Origin: Pseudoflavitalea sp. G-6-1-2
Lineage (GTDB): Bacteria; Bacteroidota; Bacteroidia; Chitinophagales; Chitinophagaceae
DNA: 64,000 nt
Reading direction: 5' to 3'
NCBI RefSeq assembly: GCF_012927185.1
Contig: NZ_JABBGB010000003.1
Coordinates: 1,655,031 to 1,719,030, forward strand
The translations under genes and the position numbers were made by a program. Positions 15,741 through 24,738 of the stretch are shown here, piece after piece (within the stretch, counting starts at the first letter, position 1; every line of letters starts with the position of its first letter). The notes under the pieces were generated by a model, which saw nothing but the letters and a program-made list of their open reading frames with translations, was not told the origin of the DNA and did no database searches.

Positions 15741-16022
15741 ATGGGTGAATATTCAATGGGCGATGCGCTCAAACATTTCATGAGGCACAGTCGGATGAAA
15801 GGCTCTATGCAGGCATTGCAGATCGAAGATGTGTGGGAGCAGATCATGGGTAAAACAATTGCCAAATACACAGAAAAGATTCAGATCTACGGAGGCACTC
15901 TTTATATCAACACAAATGTGGCTCCATTGAAACAGGAACTGCTGTATCAGAAAGATCAGATCAGAGAAAGAGTGAATGAAGCGCTCGGAGAAAACACCGT
16001 AAAAGAAGTGGTGATAAGATAA
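15741..16022 (+). CDS. DUF721 (DciA-like) protein
   Basis: The 93-residue product matches the DUF721 family: a short helical start (MGDALKHFMRHSRM), VWEQIMGKTIAKYT, then LYINTNVAPLKQELLYQKDQIRERVNE. Members related to DciA help load the replicative helicase DnaB in bacteria without DnaC. Proximity to recF fits a replication role. The start was set at MGEYSMGD because the promoter -7 box lies upstream of this ATG and downstream of the alternative TTG. Confidence 0.85.
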   Translation: MGEYSMGDALKHFMRHSRMKGSMQALQIEDVWEQIMGKTIAKYTEKIQIYGGTLYINTNVAPLKQELLYQKDQIRERVNEALGENTVKEVVIR

Positions 16023-16050
16023 TTGAGCTGAATGATTTGATAAATCATTG

Positions 16051-16072
16051 ATCCCGCCTGCGGGATTTTTTT
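16051..16072 (+). terminator. Terminator after the DUF721 gene
   Basis: ATCCCG/CGGGAT (16051-16056 with 16061-16066), tetraloop CCTG, is followed by a run of seven T. Confidence 0.85.
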
Positions 16073-16141
16073 ATGCCTTTATGAGTTGAAGAAGATAATC
16101 ATGCTGATGCATCGGCCAATTGAGCATATGAGAAAACTGCG

Positions 16142-17191
16142 TTAACTGATCCTTACGCGCGGATCTACCACCCCATACAGCAGGTCGGCGAGAATGCCGA
16201 TCACGATAAAGAAGAAAGAAGAGATCAGAACGGAGCCCATCACCACAGGAAAATCTAATTTCTCCAGGGCATCAACGGTAACCTTTCCGATGCCTTTCCA
16301 TCCGAAAATATATTCTACGAAGAAAGCGCCTGCGAGCAGTTCGGCGAACCATCCTGTTATGGCGGTGATCACCGGGTTGAGTGCATTGCGGAGACCATGG
16401 CGCCAGATCACCACGCGTTTGCTGAGCCCCTTTGCGTAGGCAGTTCTGATATAATCCTGCGTAAGCACATCGAGCATGGAACTTCTGGTGAGCTGGGTAA
16501 TGATGGCCAGTGGCCTTATTCCCAGCGTAAATGCAGGCAGAATCAGGTTCTGCATGCTCCAGTATCTTTCGCCTGTTACTTCATCGATGTCGAACCAGCT
16601 GCCGGTCATATGCAGTCCGGTATAATCACTGAGCAGAAAGCCGAAAACATACGCCACCACAATGCCCATGAAAAACGATGGAGCGGATATGCCGAGAACA
16701 CTCGTGAAGATGGCGCTGGTATCCATCCACGTATTCTTTTTCACAGCTGCCAGTATGCCGAGCGGAATGCCGAGCAGTATGGCCAATACCATCGCTGCAA
16801 TGGCGAGAATGATGGTGCCGGGAAGGGCTTCCATCAAAAGCGTCCATACATCTTTCTTGGTTTGATAAGATCTTCGGAGATATGGAACCTTCAGTGCAAA
16901 TTTGGTTTCTCCTCCGATAAAGATGCCTCTCAGATTCTTTTGTTGGATGCTTTCTTTCGAGTGTATGGCGATGGGAGAAATATCATTGAGATAAAGCACA
17001 AACTGTTTCCATTTAGGCTGATCGAGATACAGTTCTTTACGGATGTTCTCCTGCGTGGATGCATCTGCACGCTGACCCATCACCAACCGGCTTGGATCTC
17101 CGAAGCCCTGGAAAAGAAAGAACACCACCACTACCACGCCGAGCATCACGAGAATGCCGTAGAGTATGCGTTTGGTGATGTATCTGATCAT
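16142..17191 (-). CDS. ABC transporter permease, DppB/OppB type
   Basis: The 349-residue inner-membrane permease has an N-terminal helix (RILYGILVMLGVVVVVFFLF), a periplasmic segment, then five helices of the BPD_transp_1 domain. The EAA loop that contacts the ATPase is TAYAKGLSKRVVIWRHGLRNA near residues 246-266, and the C-terminus ends VDPRVRIS. Family members import peptides, nickel or sugars. No solute-binding protein, second permease or ATPase gene is adjacent, so the substrate cannot be inferred. It is 39 bases downstream of the DoxX-like gene on the same strand. Confidence 0.93.
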   Translation of the reverse strand: MIRYITKRILYGILVMLGVVVVVFFLFQGFGDPSRLVMGQRADASTQENIRKELYLDQPKWKQFVLYLNDISPIAIHSKESIQQKNLRGIFIGGETKFALKVPYLRRSYQTKKDVWTLLMEALPGTIILAIAAMVLAILLGIPLGILAAVKKNTWMDTSAIFTSVLGISAPSFFMGIVVAYVFGFLLSDYTGLHMTGSWFDIDEVTGERYWSMQNLILPAFTLGIRPLAIITQLTRSSMLDVLTQDYIRTAYAKGLSKRVVIWRHGLRNALNPVITAITGWFAELLAGAFFVEYIFGWKGIGKVTVDALEKLDFPVVMGSVLISSFFFIVIGILADLLYGVVDPRVRIS

Positions 17192-17230
17192 GCTTTATTA
17201 TTTACTGCGTTAGTTAGCCGGCACCTGAAA

Positions 17231-18397
17231 TTAGATTGCCGGAGGCATTTCCGGAAGTGGTGTTGCAGGACTTTGCGCCGGCAGTTCCTGCACCGTTTTC
17301 AGTGCTCTGTCGAAATCGGTATATCCCCATTTGTTGAGGATGATGCCATTCTTGATCAGGAAAAGCGTAGGATTGGCTCTGGCAGCGGTTTTGATGGCAA
17401 CTGCATCACAGGCCAGCGGCGTCATTACCGTGAATACAGGCAGCGGCGTTGCGATCAGTGTTTCAAATGGTATGCTGGTTACCAGGAATCCTGAAATGTT
17501 CTTGTCGTTTGCCGATTTCATCACCATGCTCATGATGCCGGGCCATGTGCCGGTTTTGTAATCGTTCTTCACAAAGAGATAGAGCTGATAACGGTCTTCA
17601 CTCAGCAGCGCTTGTGTAGTATCGTTGTTGTAATACGTTTTCAGTAAGAAGTCTTTGATCTTCGGAGAAGCATTGCCTTTGCGCACGATCTTGTCGTATC
17701 GTTTTACAAAAGTATAGAGGCTGTCGTCGAAATCTTCAGGGAAATTATCGGCTGTGAACTCGATATCGTTTCCAGCCTTCTTGTATACGAAAGTGATCAC
17801 TGTGCTGTCCGGAATGGAGCCCGCAGGCGGTTTCATTCCTTCTGGAATGCTCTTGCCGATTTTGTAAGGGAGGCAATCCACTGTTGGCAGATGCGCCATC
17901 ACATGAAACTGAAAGGCAATGGTGAATACGGTAGAGAAGAACAGAATCAGCAGGCTGGCTCTGGCATTGAGTATGGGTTTTATTTTATTCCGGCTGATAA
18001 AGATCACGCCGATCAGTACCAGCAAAAAGAGATCTTTCATAAAGCTTTGGTCTGCCGTGAGCGGAATACAATCCCCGAAGCATCCGCATTCTTTCACTTT
18101 ACCGGAGAAAACTGCATAGCCGGTAAGGAAGGTGAAGAACAGAATCAGCAGCAGCAGCAACCAGCTGAACAAACGCATCTGCCAACCTACGAGTACAGCC
18201 ACTCCTGCAACGATCTCGAAGGTGATCATGAGAATGGAGAAAGCCAATGTGTAATCGTTCAGGGCATGCAGGTTCCAGATCTCGAAGAACTCCTGCATTT
18301 TGTAGCTGAGTCCGAGCGGATCATTGGCCTTTACAAGTCCTGAGAAAATAAATAGTACTCCTACGATAATTCGGCAAATGTTCAGGAAGGTTTTCAT
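17231..18397 (-). CDS. DoxX/MauE-like membrane protein with C-terminal thioredoxin-like region
   Basis: The 388-residue protein has four membrane helices in residues 1-160 with GLVKANDPLGLSYKMQEFFE after the first, the pattern of the DoxX-like BT_3928 family. KECGCFGDCIPL lies in a loop and holds three cysteines (CGCFGDC), similar to MauE-type quinone/thiol proteins. Residues after about 200 are soluble; TPLPVFTVMTPLACDAVAIKTAARANPT resembles the thioredoxin-fold segments of these proteins but without a CxxC pair. A role in thiol redox is inferred from family features only. Confidence 0.85.
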   Translation of the reverse strand: MKTFLNICRIIVGVLFIFSGLVKANDPLGLSYKMQEFFEIWNLHALNDYTLAFSILMITFEIVAGVAVLVGWQMRLFSWLLLLLILFFTFLTGYAVFSGKVKECGCFGDCIPLTADQSFMKDLFLLVLIGVIFISRNKIKPILNARASLLILFFSTVFTIAFQFHVMAHLPTVDCLPYKIGKSIPEGMKPPAGSIPDSTVITFVYKKAGNDIEFTADNFPEDFDDSLYTFVKRYDKIVRKGNASPKIKDFLLKTYYNNDTTQALLSEDRYQLYLFVKNDYKTGTWPGIMSMVMKSANDKNISGFLVTSIPFETLIATPLPVFTVMTPLACDAVAIKTAARANPTLFLIKNGIILNKWGYTDFDRALKTVQELPAQSPATPLPEMPPAI

Positions 18398-18471
18398 TGC
18401 TATAGAAATTTTCAGTGATGGGGCGGATCGGTTGAGATATGGAACGAAAATCAGTGCTGAATAGTATGGTC

Positions 18472-19017
18472 TCAGCCCTGATGTTTGCCTTCACCGATAA
18501 GGATGAGGGCAAATATGGAATAATTGATGATATCTACATAATTGGCATCGATGCCTTCGCTGATGATGGTTTTGCCATCGTTCTGCAGAATCTGGCGGAT
18601 GCGCATGAGTTTGGTGAGAATGAGGTCTGTAAAGCTTTCCTGGCTGAGTGCGCGCCAGGCTTCGCCATAATCGTGGTTTTTGGCGAGCATCACTTCTCTG
18701 GTGAATGCAGCTTTGGCATCATACAATTTTTCTACTTCAGCAATCGGCAGGTCTTCTACCACAGCGTCTTTCAGATCGAGCTGAATGAGGCCGATGATAC
18801 CATAGTTTACCATGGCCTTGAATTCGCCGGTGATATCCTCTCCTACTTTCTGGGTCTTTTTTTCCTGTATGGTACGGATGCGCTGCGCCTTGATGAATAT
18901 CTGGTCCATGATGCTGATGGGGCGCAGTACCCGCCAGCTGGTGCCGTAATCGCGTGTTTTCTTCAGAAAAATATCCCTGCAGGCGTTAACTACTTCGTCG
19001 TATTGCTGATTGGTCAT
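18472..19017 (-). CDS. DUF1599 domain protein
   Basis: The 181-residue product has two copies of the DUF1599 motif, one half around KKTRDYGTSWRVLRP and another around AKNHDYGEAWRALSQES, each followed by helices with MDQIFIKAQRIRTI or TDLILTKLMRIRQI. The family is conserved in Bacteroidota next to folP and is related to nucleotide-modifying folds; function is not established. The start is placed at ATG 19017 (MTNQQYDE) because the minus-strand -7 box at 19051-19044 lies between it and a possible upstream ATG at 19059. Confidence 0.85.
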   Translation of the reverse strand: MTNQQYDEVVNACRDIFLKKTRDYGTSWRVLRPISIMDQIFIKAQRIRTIQEKKTQKVGEDITGEFKAMVNYGIIGLIQLDLKDAVVEDLPIAEVEKLYDAKAAFTREVMLAKNHDYGEAWRALSQESFTDLILTKLMRIRQILQNDGKTIISEGIDANYVDIINYSIFALILIGEGKHQG

Positions 19018-19031
19018 AGTAAGAATGATGG

Positions 19032-19039
19032 TACCTTTG
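19032..19039 (+). promoter_or_regulatory. -7 box of folP
   Basis: TACCTTTG, a full -7 match, 26 bases before the folP ATG. It lies only 5 bases from the oppositely oriented box of the DUF1599 gene. Confidence 0.6.
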
Positions 19040-19043
19040 GGGC

Positions 19044-19051
19044 CAAAAATA
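19044..19051 (-). promoter_or_regulatory. -7 box of the DUF1599 gene
   Basis: The minus strand reads TATTTTTG, a full -7 match, 26 bases before the ATG at 19017. It is back to back with the folP box. Confidence 0.6.
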
Positions 19052-19065
19052 ACGAACATACGCTA

Positions 19066-19890
19066 ATGTTTACGCTGAATTGTTCAGGCAGAATACTTGT
19101 TGTGGAAAAACCGGTGGTGATGGGCATCATCAATGTAACGCCCGATAGCTTTTACAGTGATAGCCGGATGGCCGGCGATGCGGTGGTAATGCAGGCGGAG
19201 TGCATGTTGCAGCAGGGAGCCACCATACTCGATATAGGTGGACAAAGCACCCGCCCCGGCAGTGAACGCGTTTCTGTGCAGGAAGAAACTGATCGTGTGG
19301 TTCCCGCCATTGAAAATATCCTCCGGTCATTTCCCGGAACGGTGATCTCTATCGATACGTATCAGTCCGCAGTGGCGGTGGCGGCTGTTCGTGCAGGCGC
19401 AGGTATCGTAAATGATATCAGCAGTGGCGATATGGACCAGCAAATGTTGCCCACTGTAGCTGGGTTGCGCGTGCCCTATATCTGCATGCACATGCAGGGC
19501 AACCCCAATACCATGCAACAGCAACCGGCATACGAGGATGTTACCCGCGAAGTGCTCGATTATTTTATCCGCAAAATGGAAGATTGCCGTAAGGCGGGTA
19601 TTCATGATGTTATTCTCGATCCCGGCATCGGTTTCGGAAAAACAACCGCACATAATTTTGAACTGATCCGAAACCTCGATGTATTCAGTAAACTCGGAAA
19701 GCCTGTGCTGCTCGGTGTTTCGAGGAAATCGGTTATCTGGCGCTCACTGGATATTACTCCTGAAGAAGCGCTGAACGGCACAACGGTGCTGAACACCATG
19801 GGGCTGATGAATGGAGCCGCCATTCTTCGCGTGCATGATGTAAAGGAAGCCGTGGAGGCGGTGAAGTTGTTTGAGTTGTATCAGGGATGA
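19066..19890 (+). CDS. folP: Dihydropteroate synthase
   Basis: The 274-residue TIM-barrel enzyme joins p-aminobenzoate to dihydropterin pyrophosphate in folate synthesis and is the target of sulfonamides. Visible motifs are GIINVTPDSF (residues 20-29), DIGGQSTRPGSERV, SIDTYQ, NDISSG, DPGIGFGKT, GVSRKSVIW and a terminal RVHDVKEA. The start at ATG 19066 fits the promoter box 26 bases upstream. The frame stays open for about 600 bases further upstream, but that lies opposite the DUF1599 gene and is not coding. Confidence 0.96.
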   Translation: MFTLNCSGRILVVEKPVVMGIINVTPDSFYSDSRMAGDAVVMQAECMLQQGATILDIGGQSTRPGSERVSVQEETDRVVPAIENILRSFPGTVISIDTYQSAVAVAAVRAGAGIVNDISSGDMDQQMLPTVAGLRVPYICMHMQGNPNTMQQQPAYEDVTREVLDYFIRKMEDCRKAGIHDVILDPGIGFGKTTAHNFELIRNLDVFSKLGKPVLLGVSRKSVIWRSLDITPEEALNGTTVLNTMGLMNGAAILRVHDVKEAVEAVKLFELYQG

Positions 19891-19904
19891 TCCTCTCCCC
19901 TCAT

Positions 19905-21041
19905 CTATTCTCTGAAAGCCGCAGATTCGGCATACCGGAAAATGATCATATGGTTTCTGTGAACATACCGGTATTCTCTGCATCCATCCAGGTCCGCCAG
20001 TATCTTCTTTCTGTCTTCCATGCTGATGTGCAGCTTCGGCGCAGTATTCAGAAACTCATAGAATTTTTTATCTGCCTTACAGTAGCTGGTATCACTTTTA
20101 CAGGTGTACTGAAGTAGCCGTGTTTCCGCCCGCATCATGAACAAAATTGGATCAAGCGGCTCCAGTTTTATGGAAGAATCGAGATACACCAGCGCTGTAC
20201 TGAAGTTGAGTTTTTCAGTTTCTGACAAAGCCATTCGCCACCAGGTTTCAGGTAATCCCGGATATGTTTCCAGCGCCTTTTGAAATTCCTTGTTCCGTAT
20301 GAGTGACCTGTATGCTTCCAAAGCCGGGGCCACATAAGGACTTTTCTTTTTTCGGAGATCATACACTGTAGAGTCTGTCATAAGCCCCGACGAAGTATAG
20401 CTTGTATGGATTTTCTTATTGCCTTTCTTTTCGGTTCGGAACATCACCTGTCCATTAGGAAAATATTTTTCCCATAGCATCAATTCATTGTCTTCTTTTC
20501 TCATTCGGCCGAGCATCCGGCCAGCAGAATCTACTGAAACATTCTGCATATTGTTGTGCTTGTCGTAGGTATAGGTGGTGAAGGAAGTGGTTCCTCCCCA
20601 CTGCCCAAAAATATGTTCGCCCGTCATTAATCCATCCGTGATATATCCGGAATGCCTGAGAGTTCCATCCATGAAAAAACTGGCGGCTTTTCCAGTATAA
20701 GGCTGGCCGTTGCGATAATACCGGCCGCCGATATGATTCAGCTGTTGCAGTGCAGGTATATGTTTCAGCGAATCGGGTCTTTGCATATATGAGCGGGAAA
20801 ACAAGAACACAACGCTGTCGTACTTTCTATAGGTTGGATAAGTTTTTATTGCCGGAGCCTGCAACACATGCATGCTTGCTACTTCAGACGGAATGAATTC
20901 GCTGTTGAAAAAATGATCGGTTACCGGCAGTGAATCCACTACATAGAGTACGCGGGAACTGGCTGAAATATTTGCGACCTGTGCAGAAGAAATGATAGTG
21001 TTACCAAGCAGAAAAATAAACAACAAAAAACGAAACAGCAT
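19905..21041 (-). CDS. Secreted MORN-repeat-type protein, function unknown
   Basis: The product is about 378 residues from the ATG at 21041, whose signal peptide (MLFRFLLFIFLLGNTIISSAQ) fits better than the in-frame ATG at 21083. The middle contains short repeats with aromatic-glycine patterns (GRYYRNGQPYTGKAASFF, DGTLRHSGYITDG, YFPNGQVMFRTEK) of the MORN-variant type found in Bacteroidota exported proteins. The C-terminal 130 residues are helical with a TPR-like stretch (NFSTALVYLDSSIKLEPLDP). Role unknown. Confidence 0.75.
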   Translation of the reverse strand: MLFRFLLFIFLLGNTIISSAQVANISASSRVLYVVDSLPVTDHFFNSEFIPSEVASMHVLQAPAIKTYPTYRKYDSVVFLFSRSYMQRPDSLKHIPALQQLNHIGGRYYRNGQPYTGKAASFFMDGTLRHSGYITDGLMTGEHIFGQWGGTTSFTTYTYDKHNNMQNVSVDSAGRMLGRMRKEDNELMLWEKYFPNGQVMFRTEKKGNKKIHTSYTSSGLMTDSTVYDLRKKKSPYVAPALEAYRSLIRNKEFQKALETYPGLPETWWRMALSETEKLNFSTALVYLDSSIKLEPLDPILFMMRAETRLLQYTCKSDTSYCKADKKFYEFLNTAPKLHISMEDRKKILADLDGCREYRYVHRNHMIIFRYAESAAFRE

Positions 21042-21103
21042 AATCCGATAAGATGAGGTCTGAATAATACGCCAAGATACCAATTTCAGCTTTCAATCAA
21101 AAC

Positions 21104-21138
21104 AAAAGCGGCTGCACCTTTTGGATGCAACCGCTTTT
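21104..21138. terminator. Bidirectional terminator downstream of the FKBP gene
   Basis: AAAAGCGG (21104-21111) pairs with CCGCTTTT (21131-21138), with inner TGCA/TGCA pairing. A and T runs on both sides suit both strands. Confidence 0.75.
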
Positions 21139-21157
21139 TATTTTTCAGTAACCTGAA

Positions 21158-22138
21158 TTAGTGTTTGTGTCCATCACCAGCGCCATGAGGAGCTGCGGGA
21201 GCTACTACTGCAGGTGCAGCAGATGGTTTCTTCACGTCAACCACTTCGATGTCGAAGATGAGGTTTTCGTTTGCTTTGATAGGACCACCAGGACGTGGAT
21301 TTGCACCATAACCCAGTGTAGAAGGGATCAGCATGCGGCCTTTGTCTCCTTTCTTGAAATGCAGGATAGCTTCCACCATTCCGGGGATTGCACCACCTCT
21401 GCCCGCTTCAAAAGTGAAGGGATCGAGCGGATGCGGCTGGAATTGTTTGGTGCTGTCCATATTCGAATCGAAGTATTTGCCATCAGTGTTGTAACCAGAG
21501 TATTTGATAGAAACCTGATCGCCTGTATCGATCGCCTGACCATTTTGGGTAGAAGTGATCTCGTAGAACACCCCACCTGCAGTTTTGGTAGCGTTGATAT
21601 TGTTCTTTTTGATGTAAGCTTCCAGTCCTTCCAGATCTTTCACTTTCTGAACTTCTGCTGCAGCCTTCATTCTTGTTTCTTCTTTCTTGAACTCTGCTTC
21701 GCGGTCTACGCTGGCGAGGCTGTCAGAAGAGAACACGTCTACGATTTTCAGGCAGAGCATGATCTTGTCTTTACGCTTGATGTAAGCAGGCAGCTGAGCA
21801 CCTTTCTTGATCAGCGTATCGGGGAGCATCACAATGGTAACACTGTCTCCCTTGCGCAACAGCGGGAACACTTCAGCCGGATTGTAATCGGGACCTACGC
21901 TGTCAACCGGAGCATACATAGGCATCTGACCCTGGTTGGTGCTGAAAGTAGTATCTGCAGTTTTCTGCACATAGAAGAGTTTCATGATATTGCCACGTTT
22001 CACTGTCGGCTGTGATTTGTCTGAAGACTCTATCTTATACAGCAGGCCGCTTTTGGTTTTCTTGAAACCGCCACCAGAGCAGGCTGCGAAACCGAGCGCT
22101 ACTACCAGGCTGCTGAGAAGAATGGTTGTTTTTTTCAT
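21158..22138 (-). CDS. FKBP-type peptidyl-prolyl isomerase lipoprotein
   Basis: The 326-residue lipoprotein (lipobox FAAC, Cys20) carries a C-terminal FKBP domain at about 195-300: GDQVSIKYSGYNTDGKYFDS, FTFEAGRGGAIPGMVEAI, GDKGRMLIPSTLGYG, LIFDIEVVDV. The first 180 residues hold a divergent FKBP-like half (KRGNIMKLFYV, VFPLLRKGDSVTIVMLP) lacking the normal active-site aromatic set. The tail is rich in Ala/Pro and ends in a His-containing stretch (HGAGDGHKH). A periplasmic folding role is typical for the family. Confidence 0.93.
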   Translation of the reverse strand: MKKTTILLSSLVVALGFAACSGGGFKKTKSGLLYKIESSDKSQPTVKRGNIMKLFYVQKTADTTFSTNQGQMPMYAPVDSVGPDYNPAEVFPLLRKGDSVTIVMLPDTLIKKGAQLPAYIKRKDKIMLCLKIVDVFSSDSLASVDREAEFKKEETRMKAAAEVQKVKDLEGLEAYIKKNNINATKTAGGVFYEITSTQNGQAIDTGDQVSIKYSGYNTDGKYFDSNMDSTKQFQPHPLDPFTFEAGRGGAIPGMVEAILHFKKGDKGRMLIPSTLGYGANPRPGGPIKANENLIFDIEVVDVKKPSAAPAVVAPAAPHGAGDGHKH

Positions 22139-22178
22139 GCTGGAATTTTATTGATTACCTTCTTTAATGATGTTAATG

Positions 22179-23210
22179 TTATGATTTTGTTGATGAATGC
22201 TCTTCCTGAAGTGAGGCTGCATTTTCGTGCACCACTTCTATGAATCTGGCTACTGTATCTTCCAGCGAAGCACTGCTGCGGCCGCCGGCTGCATTGAAGT
22301 GGCCACCGCCTTCAAAATATTTGCGCGCGAAAGTGTTTACATCGAAGTCGCCTTTGCTGCGGAAACTCCATTTTCTTTCTTCGTCGCGGTCTATCACAAT
22401 GGCCGCCAGACGGATGCCCTGAATGCTCAGCGGATAGTTCACCAGCCCTTCGGTATCACCTGTTTTGATCTCGTAGCGCTGCAGATCTTTTTTGGTGATG
22501 GCAATCAGTGCAGTGTTGTATTCGTAATAGATCTCCATCCTGTGCAACAGTACATGGCCGATAAAGCGAAGCCTGTTCTCAAGATAGTTATCGTAAATAT
22601 GCTCATGAACTTTGGTATGATCAAGCCCCTGATCTTTAAAATCAGCAATCATACGGTGCACCGCAGCGCTGGTTGCGGGGAACCGGAACGATCCGGTATC
22701 CGTCATTACCCCGGCATACAGGCACTGTGCCACTTCTTTGTTGAGCATGTGTTTGTAACCTGCATCAACAATGAAGTCGTAGATCATTTCGCTGGTAGAG
22801 CTTTTGGATGTGTCGCTGATGCCGTAGGCAAAAGTGGGCGTATCGGGCTCTGCGTGGTGATCTATGAGAATCCGCGTAACATTCAGCGCTTTCAGTTTAG
22901 GCGCCATATGTTTGGTGCGGAGCAGTATGTTGAAGTCGAGACAGAACACCCACTCAGCTTCGTCGAGAATGCCTTCTGCTTTTTCGCGGGTGAGTTCAAA
23001 GTCTACCACCTTATCGCATCCCGGCATCCAGTTGAGCCATTTGGCCCAGTTGGTTGGGGAGATCACGGTCACCTGATGGTTCAGCTGAATCAAAAAATGA
23101 TACAATCCCAGCGCGGAGCCCATGGCATCTGCATCGGGTTTCTGGTGCATGGTGATCACCACTTTGCGGGGCGTGGTGAGTAACGGGTATATTTCCTGGA
23201 TTGCTTGCAT
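22179..23210 (-). CDS. nrnA: DHH-family phosphoesterase, NrnA-like oligoribonuclease/pAp phosphatase
   Basis: The 343-residue product has DHH motifs: HQKPDADAMGSALGL (motif I), CLDFN, and ILIDHHAEPD (motif III with the DHH). The C-terminal DHHA1 domain ends in GGGHFNAAGG, which binds substrate. NrnA degrades nano-RNAs and dephosphorylates 3'-phosphoadenosine 5'-phosphate. The start is placed at ATG 23210 (MQAIQEIYP), as in homologues. An ATG at 23231 is in frame but adds an atypical seven-residue extension. Confidence 0.92.
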   Translation of the reverse strand: MQAIQEIYPLLTTPRKVVITMHQKPDADAMGSALGLYHFLIQLNHQVTVISPTNWAKWLNWMPGCDKVVDFELTREKAEGILDEAEWVFCLDFNILLRTKHMAPKLKALNVTRILIDHHAEPDTPTFAYGISDTSKSSTSEMIYDFIVDAGYKHMLNKEVAQCLYAGVMTDTGSFRFPATSAAVHRMIADFKDQGLDHTKVHEHIYDNYLENRLRFIGHVLLHRMEIYYEYNTALIAITKKDLQRYEIKTGDTEGLVNYPLSIQGIRLAAIVIDRDEERKWSFRSKGDFDVNTFARKYFEGGGHFNAAGGRSSASLEDTVARFIEVVHENAASLQEEHSSTKS

Positions 23211-23327
23211 AAAACGGAGGCAAATTTGCATAAATAAAGCGCAACGGCCAAAAGGAATATCCGGCCGCCGGATGCGCTGCTGTATTTGTTTTGATGGAAC
23301 CCGGCCAAAAACTGCGGGCCGTCAATA

Positions 23328-24212
23328 TCAGTTGGGGAGCGGCTTTACCTTGAAGCCCTTCTTGCGAAGCAGGCTGATCACTCCTTTTTCGCCGCCGAGA
23401 TGGCCTGCGCCAACGGCGAACAGTACCGAGCTCCTGCCCTCCTGATTGATATTGGTGATATCGTGGCTCCAGTTGGCATTGCGGTTGTAAAGAAGGATGT
23501 CCATGTAATCGCTGATGCCAGGATCACTTTTTTTGATCAGCTCATCCATCTTCTCCAGGTCCTGCTTTTTGTATACTTCGGTAAGATCTTCGGTGGCTTT
23601 TTTGTAGTTGCCGATGCTGTCGATATACGTTACCAGATCCTGTGCCTGCTTTTTATAGGGAATGCTGTCGAACAGGCCGGCCTGATAAGCCACGGTTTCG
23701 ATGCCCTTCACTTCTTTATTGTACTTGCGGCCTTCGCTCATGATCGCTTCCTCCATGCTTTTCTTCTTCGGGCAGTCCATCAGCCGCTCACTGAGAAGGC
23801 TGGTGATGAACAGTGGCTTGAATTTGGTGAGCATGGCCAGCGGCATCATCACCTTATTATCCTGAAAGTATTTTTCGATGCGGGCGAATTCTTCGGGAGT
23901 GATGAGATCCTGCAGTTTCTGATCGTTGCTCATTTTGGCGTATTTCAGAAAACCGAGGGTTTCTTCCTGATTGTCCATATCCAGCTCAAAGCAGATGGCA
24001 TCGCAGCTCTGGATGATCTTTTTCAGGTTTTCGCTGAGGGTGGCGTCTGTTTCGCAGAGGATGTGCATGGTGCCATACAGGTAAGATGGCTTGGCCATTC
24101 CTTTGCCTGAGATTTCCCAGAGCAGGGTTTTTTGGGGCGATTGTGCAGGTTTTTGGGCAAATGTGAACAGGGTACCGATGGTCAGCAGCACTGCCAGTCC
24201 GGATTTCTTCAT
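23328..24212 (-). CDS. TraB/GumN family protein
   Basis: The 294-residue exported protein has a signal peptide (residues 1-19). TraB/GumN markers are LYGTMHI near residue 45, KGIETVAYQ, and GAGHLGGEKGV near the C-terminus; the conserved GxxH and GxHL residues are present. These proteins are thought to be metal-dependent (Tiki-like) proteases. The physiological target is unknown. It is monocistronic. Confidence 0.9.
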   Translation of the reverse strand: MKKSGLAVLLTIGTLFTFAQKPAQSPQKTLLWEISGKGMAKPSYLYGTMHILCETDATLSENLKKIIQSCDAICFELDMDNQEETLGFLKYAKMSNDQKLQDLITPEEFARIEKYFQDNKVMMPLAMLTKFKPLFITSLLSERLMDCPKKKSMEEAIMSEGRKYNKEVKGIETVAYQAGLFDSIPYKKQAQDLVTYIDSIGNYKKATEDLTEVYKKQDLEKMDELIKKSDPGISDYMDILLYNRNANWSHDITNINQEGRSSVLFAVGAGHLGGEKGVISLLRKKGFKVKPLPN

Positions 24213-24257
24213 AAACCGAAATTTTCAGCAAATTACTGAGAAACTGCGGGGAACTAT

Positions 24258-24265
24258 TATATTTG
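24258..24265 (+). promoter_or_regulatory. -7 box of the two small genes
   Basis: TATATTTG, a full -7 match, 23 bases before the ATG at 24289. Confidence 0.6.
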
Positions 24266-24288
24266 TTACGAATCAAAACCGAAAGAAT

Positions 24289-24456
24289 ATGTCGTTAACG
24301 AGTAACAACAAAGGGAAGAACGATAAAAAGGGAAAGAAGAACAGTACCGGTATGCAGTCTGCAAACGGATCTAAATTCATCAGCAAACCCGGCGGTAAAC
24401 TGGGCGGCGGCTTTTCCAAAAAGATCACCAAAACAGGCGGAACCAGAGGAAGTTAA
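24289..24456 (+). CDS. Small basic Lys/Gly-rich protein, unknown
   Basis: The 55-residue product is strongly basic (MSLTSNNKGKNDKKGKKNS; SKPGGKLGGGFSKKITK) and low in hydrophobic residues, so probably disordered; nucleic-acid or ribosome binding is a guess. A full -7 box precedes it and the next small gene starts 5 bases after its stop, indicating an operon. The in-frame extension upstream runs through the promoter and is not used. Confidence 0.65.
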   Translation: MSLTSNNKGKNDKKGKKNSTGMQSANGSKFISKPGGKLGGGFSKKITKTGGTRGS

Positions 24457-24461
24457 GTAGT

Positions 24462-24722
24462 ATGAGCACAGCAGCCGAAGACGGATTTGAAATTCCTGTT
24501 ACCTGGAAGGGTAAAGAAATGAGTTTTCCTGCCAGTGTACAATCATTTGGCTATACTCACAGAATTCTGGTAGATGTGGAAGGCGTTGAAATACAGCTCG
24601 AACCAGATGAAGAAAGGAACTACCGTGCAATTATTGTGAATCCCGATCAGCCCGGAGCCAATCAGCCAGATACCGCATTGGTAGCGTTGATTGTGCAGGT
24701 GGTTGAATCAATTGTAAAATAG
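24462..24722 (+). CDS. Small acidic protein, unknown
   Basis: The 86-residue product has a compact beta-rich pattern (FEIPVTWKGKEMSFPASVQ, HRILVDVEGVEIQLEPDEER, NYRAIIVN) and a hydrophobic C-terminal helix. It is not a family I can name. It is 5 bases downstream of the basic small gene and ends at a strong terminator, so the two form a two-gene transcript. Confidence 0.75.
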   Translation: MSTAAEDGFEIPVTWKGKEMSFPASVQSFGYTHRILVDVEGVEIQLEPDEERNYRAIIVNPDQPGANQPDTALVALIVQVVESIVK

Positions 24723-24738
24723 CGCCGATACAATATTT

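Noticed and set aside
18439..19065. N-terminal extension of folP
   Set aside because: Opposite the DUF1599 gene; the promoter box at 19032-19039 requires the start at 19066.
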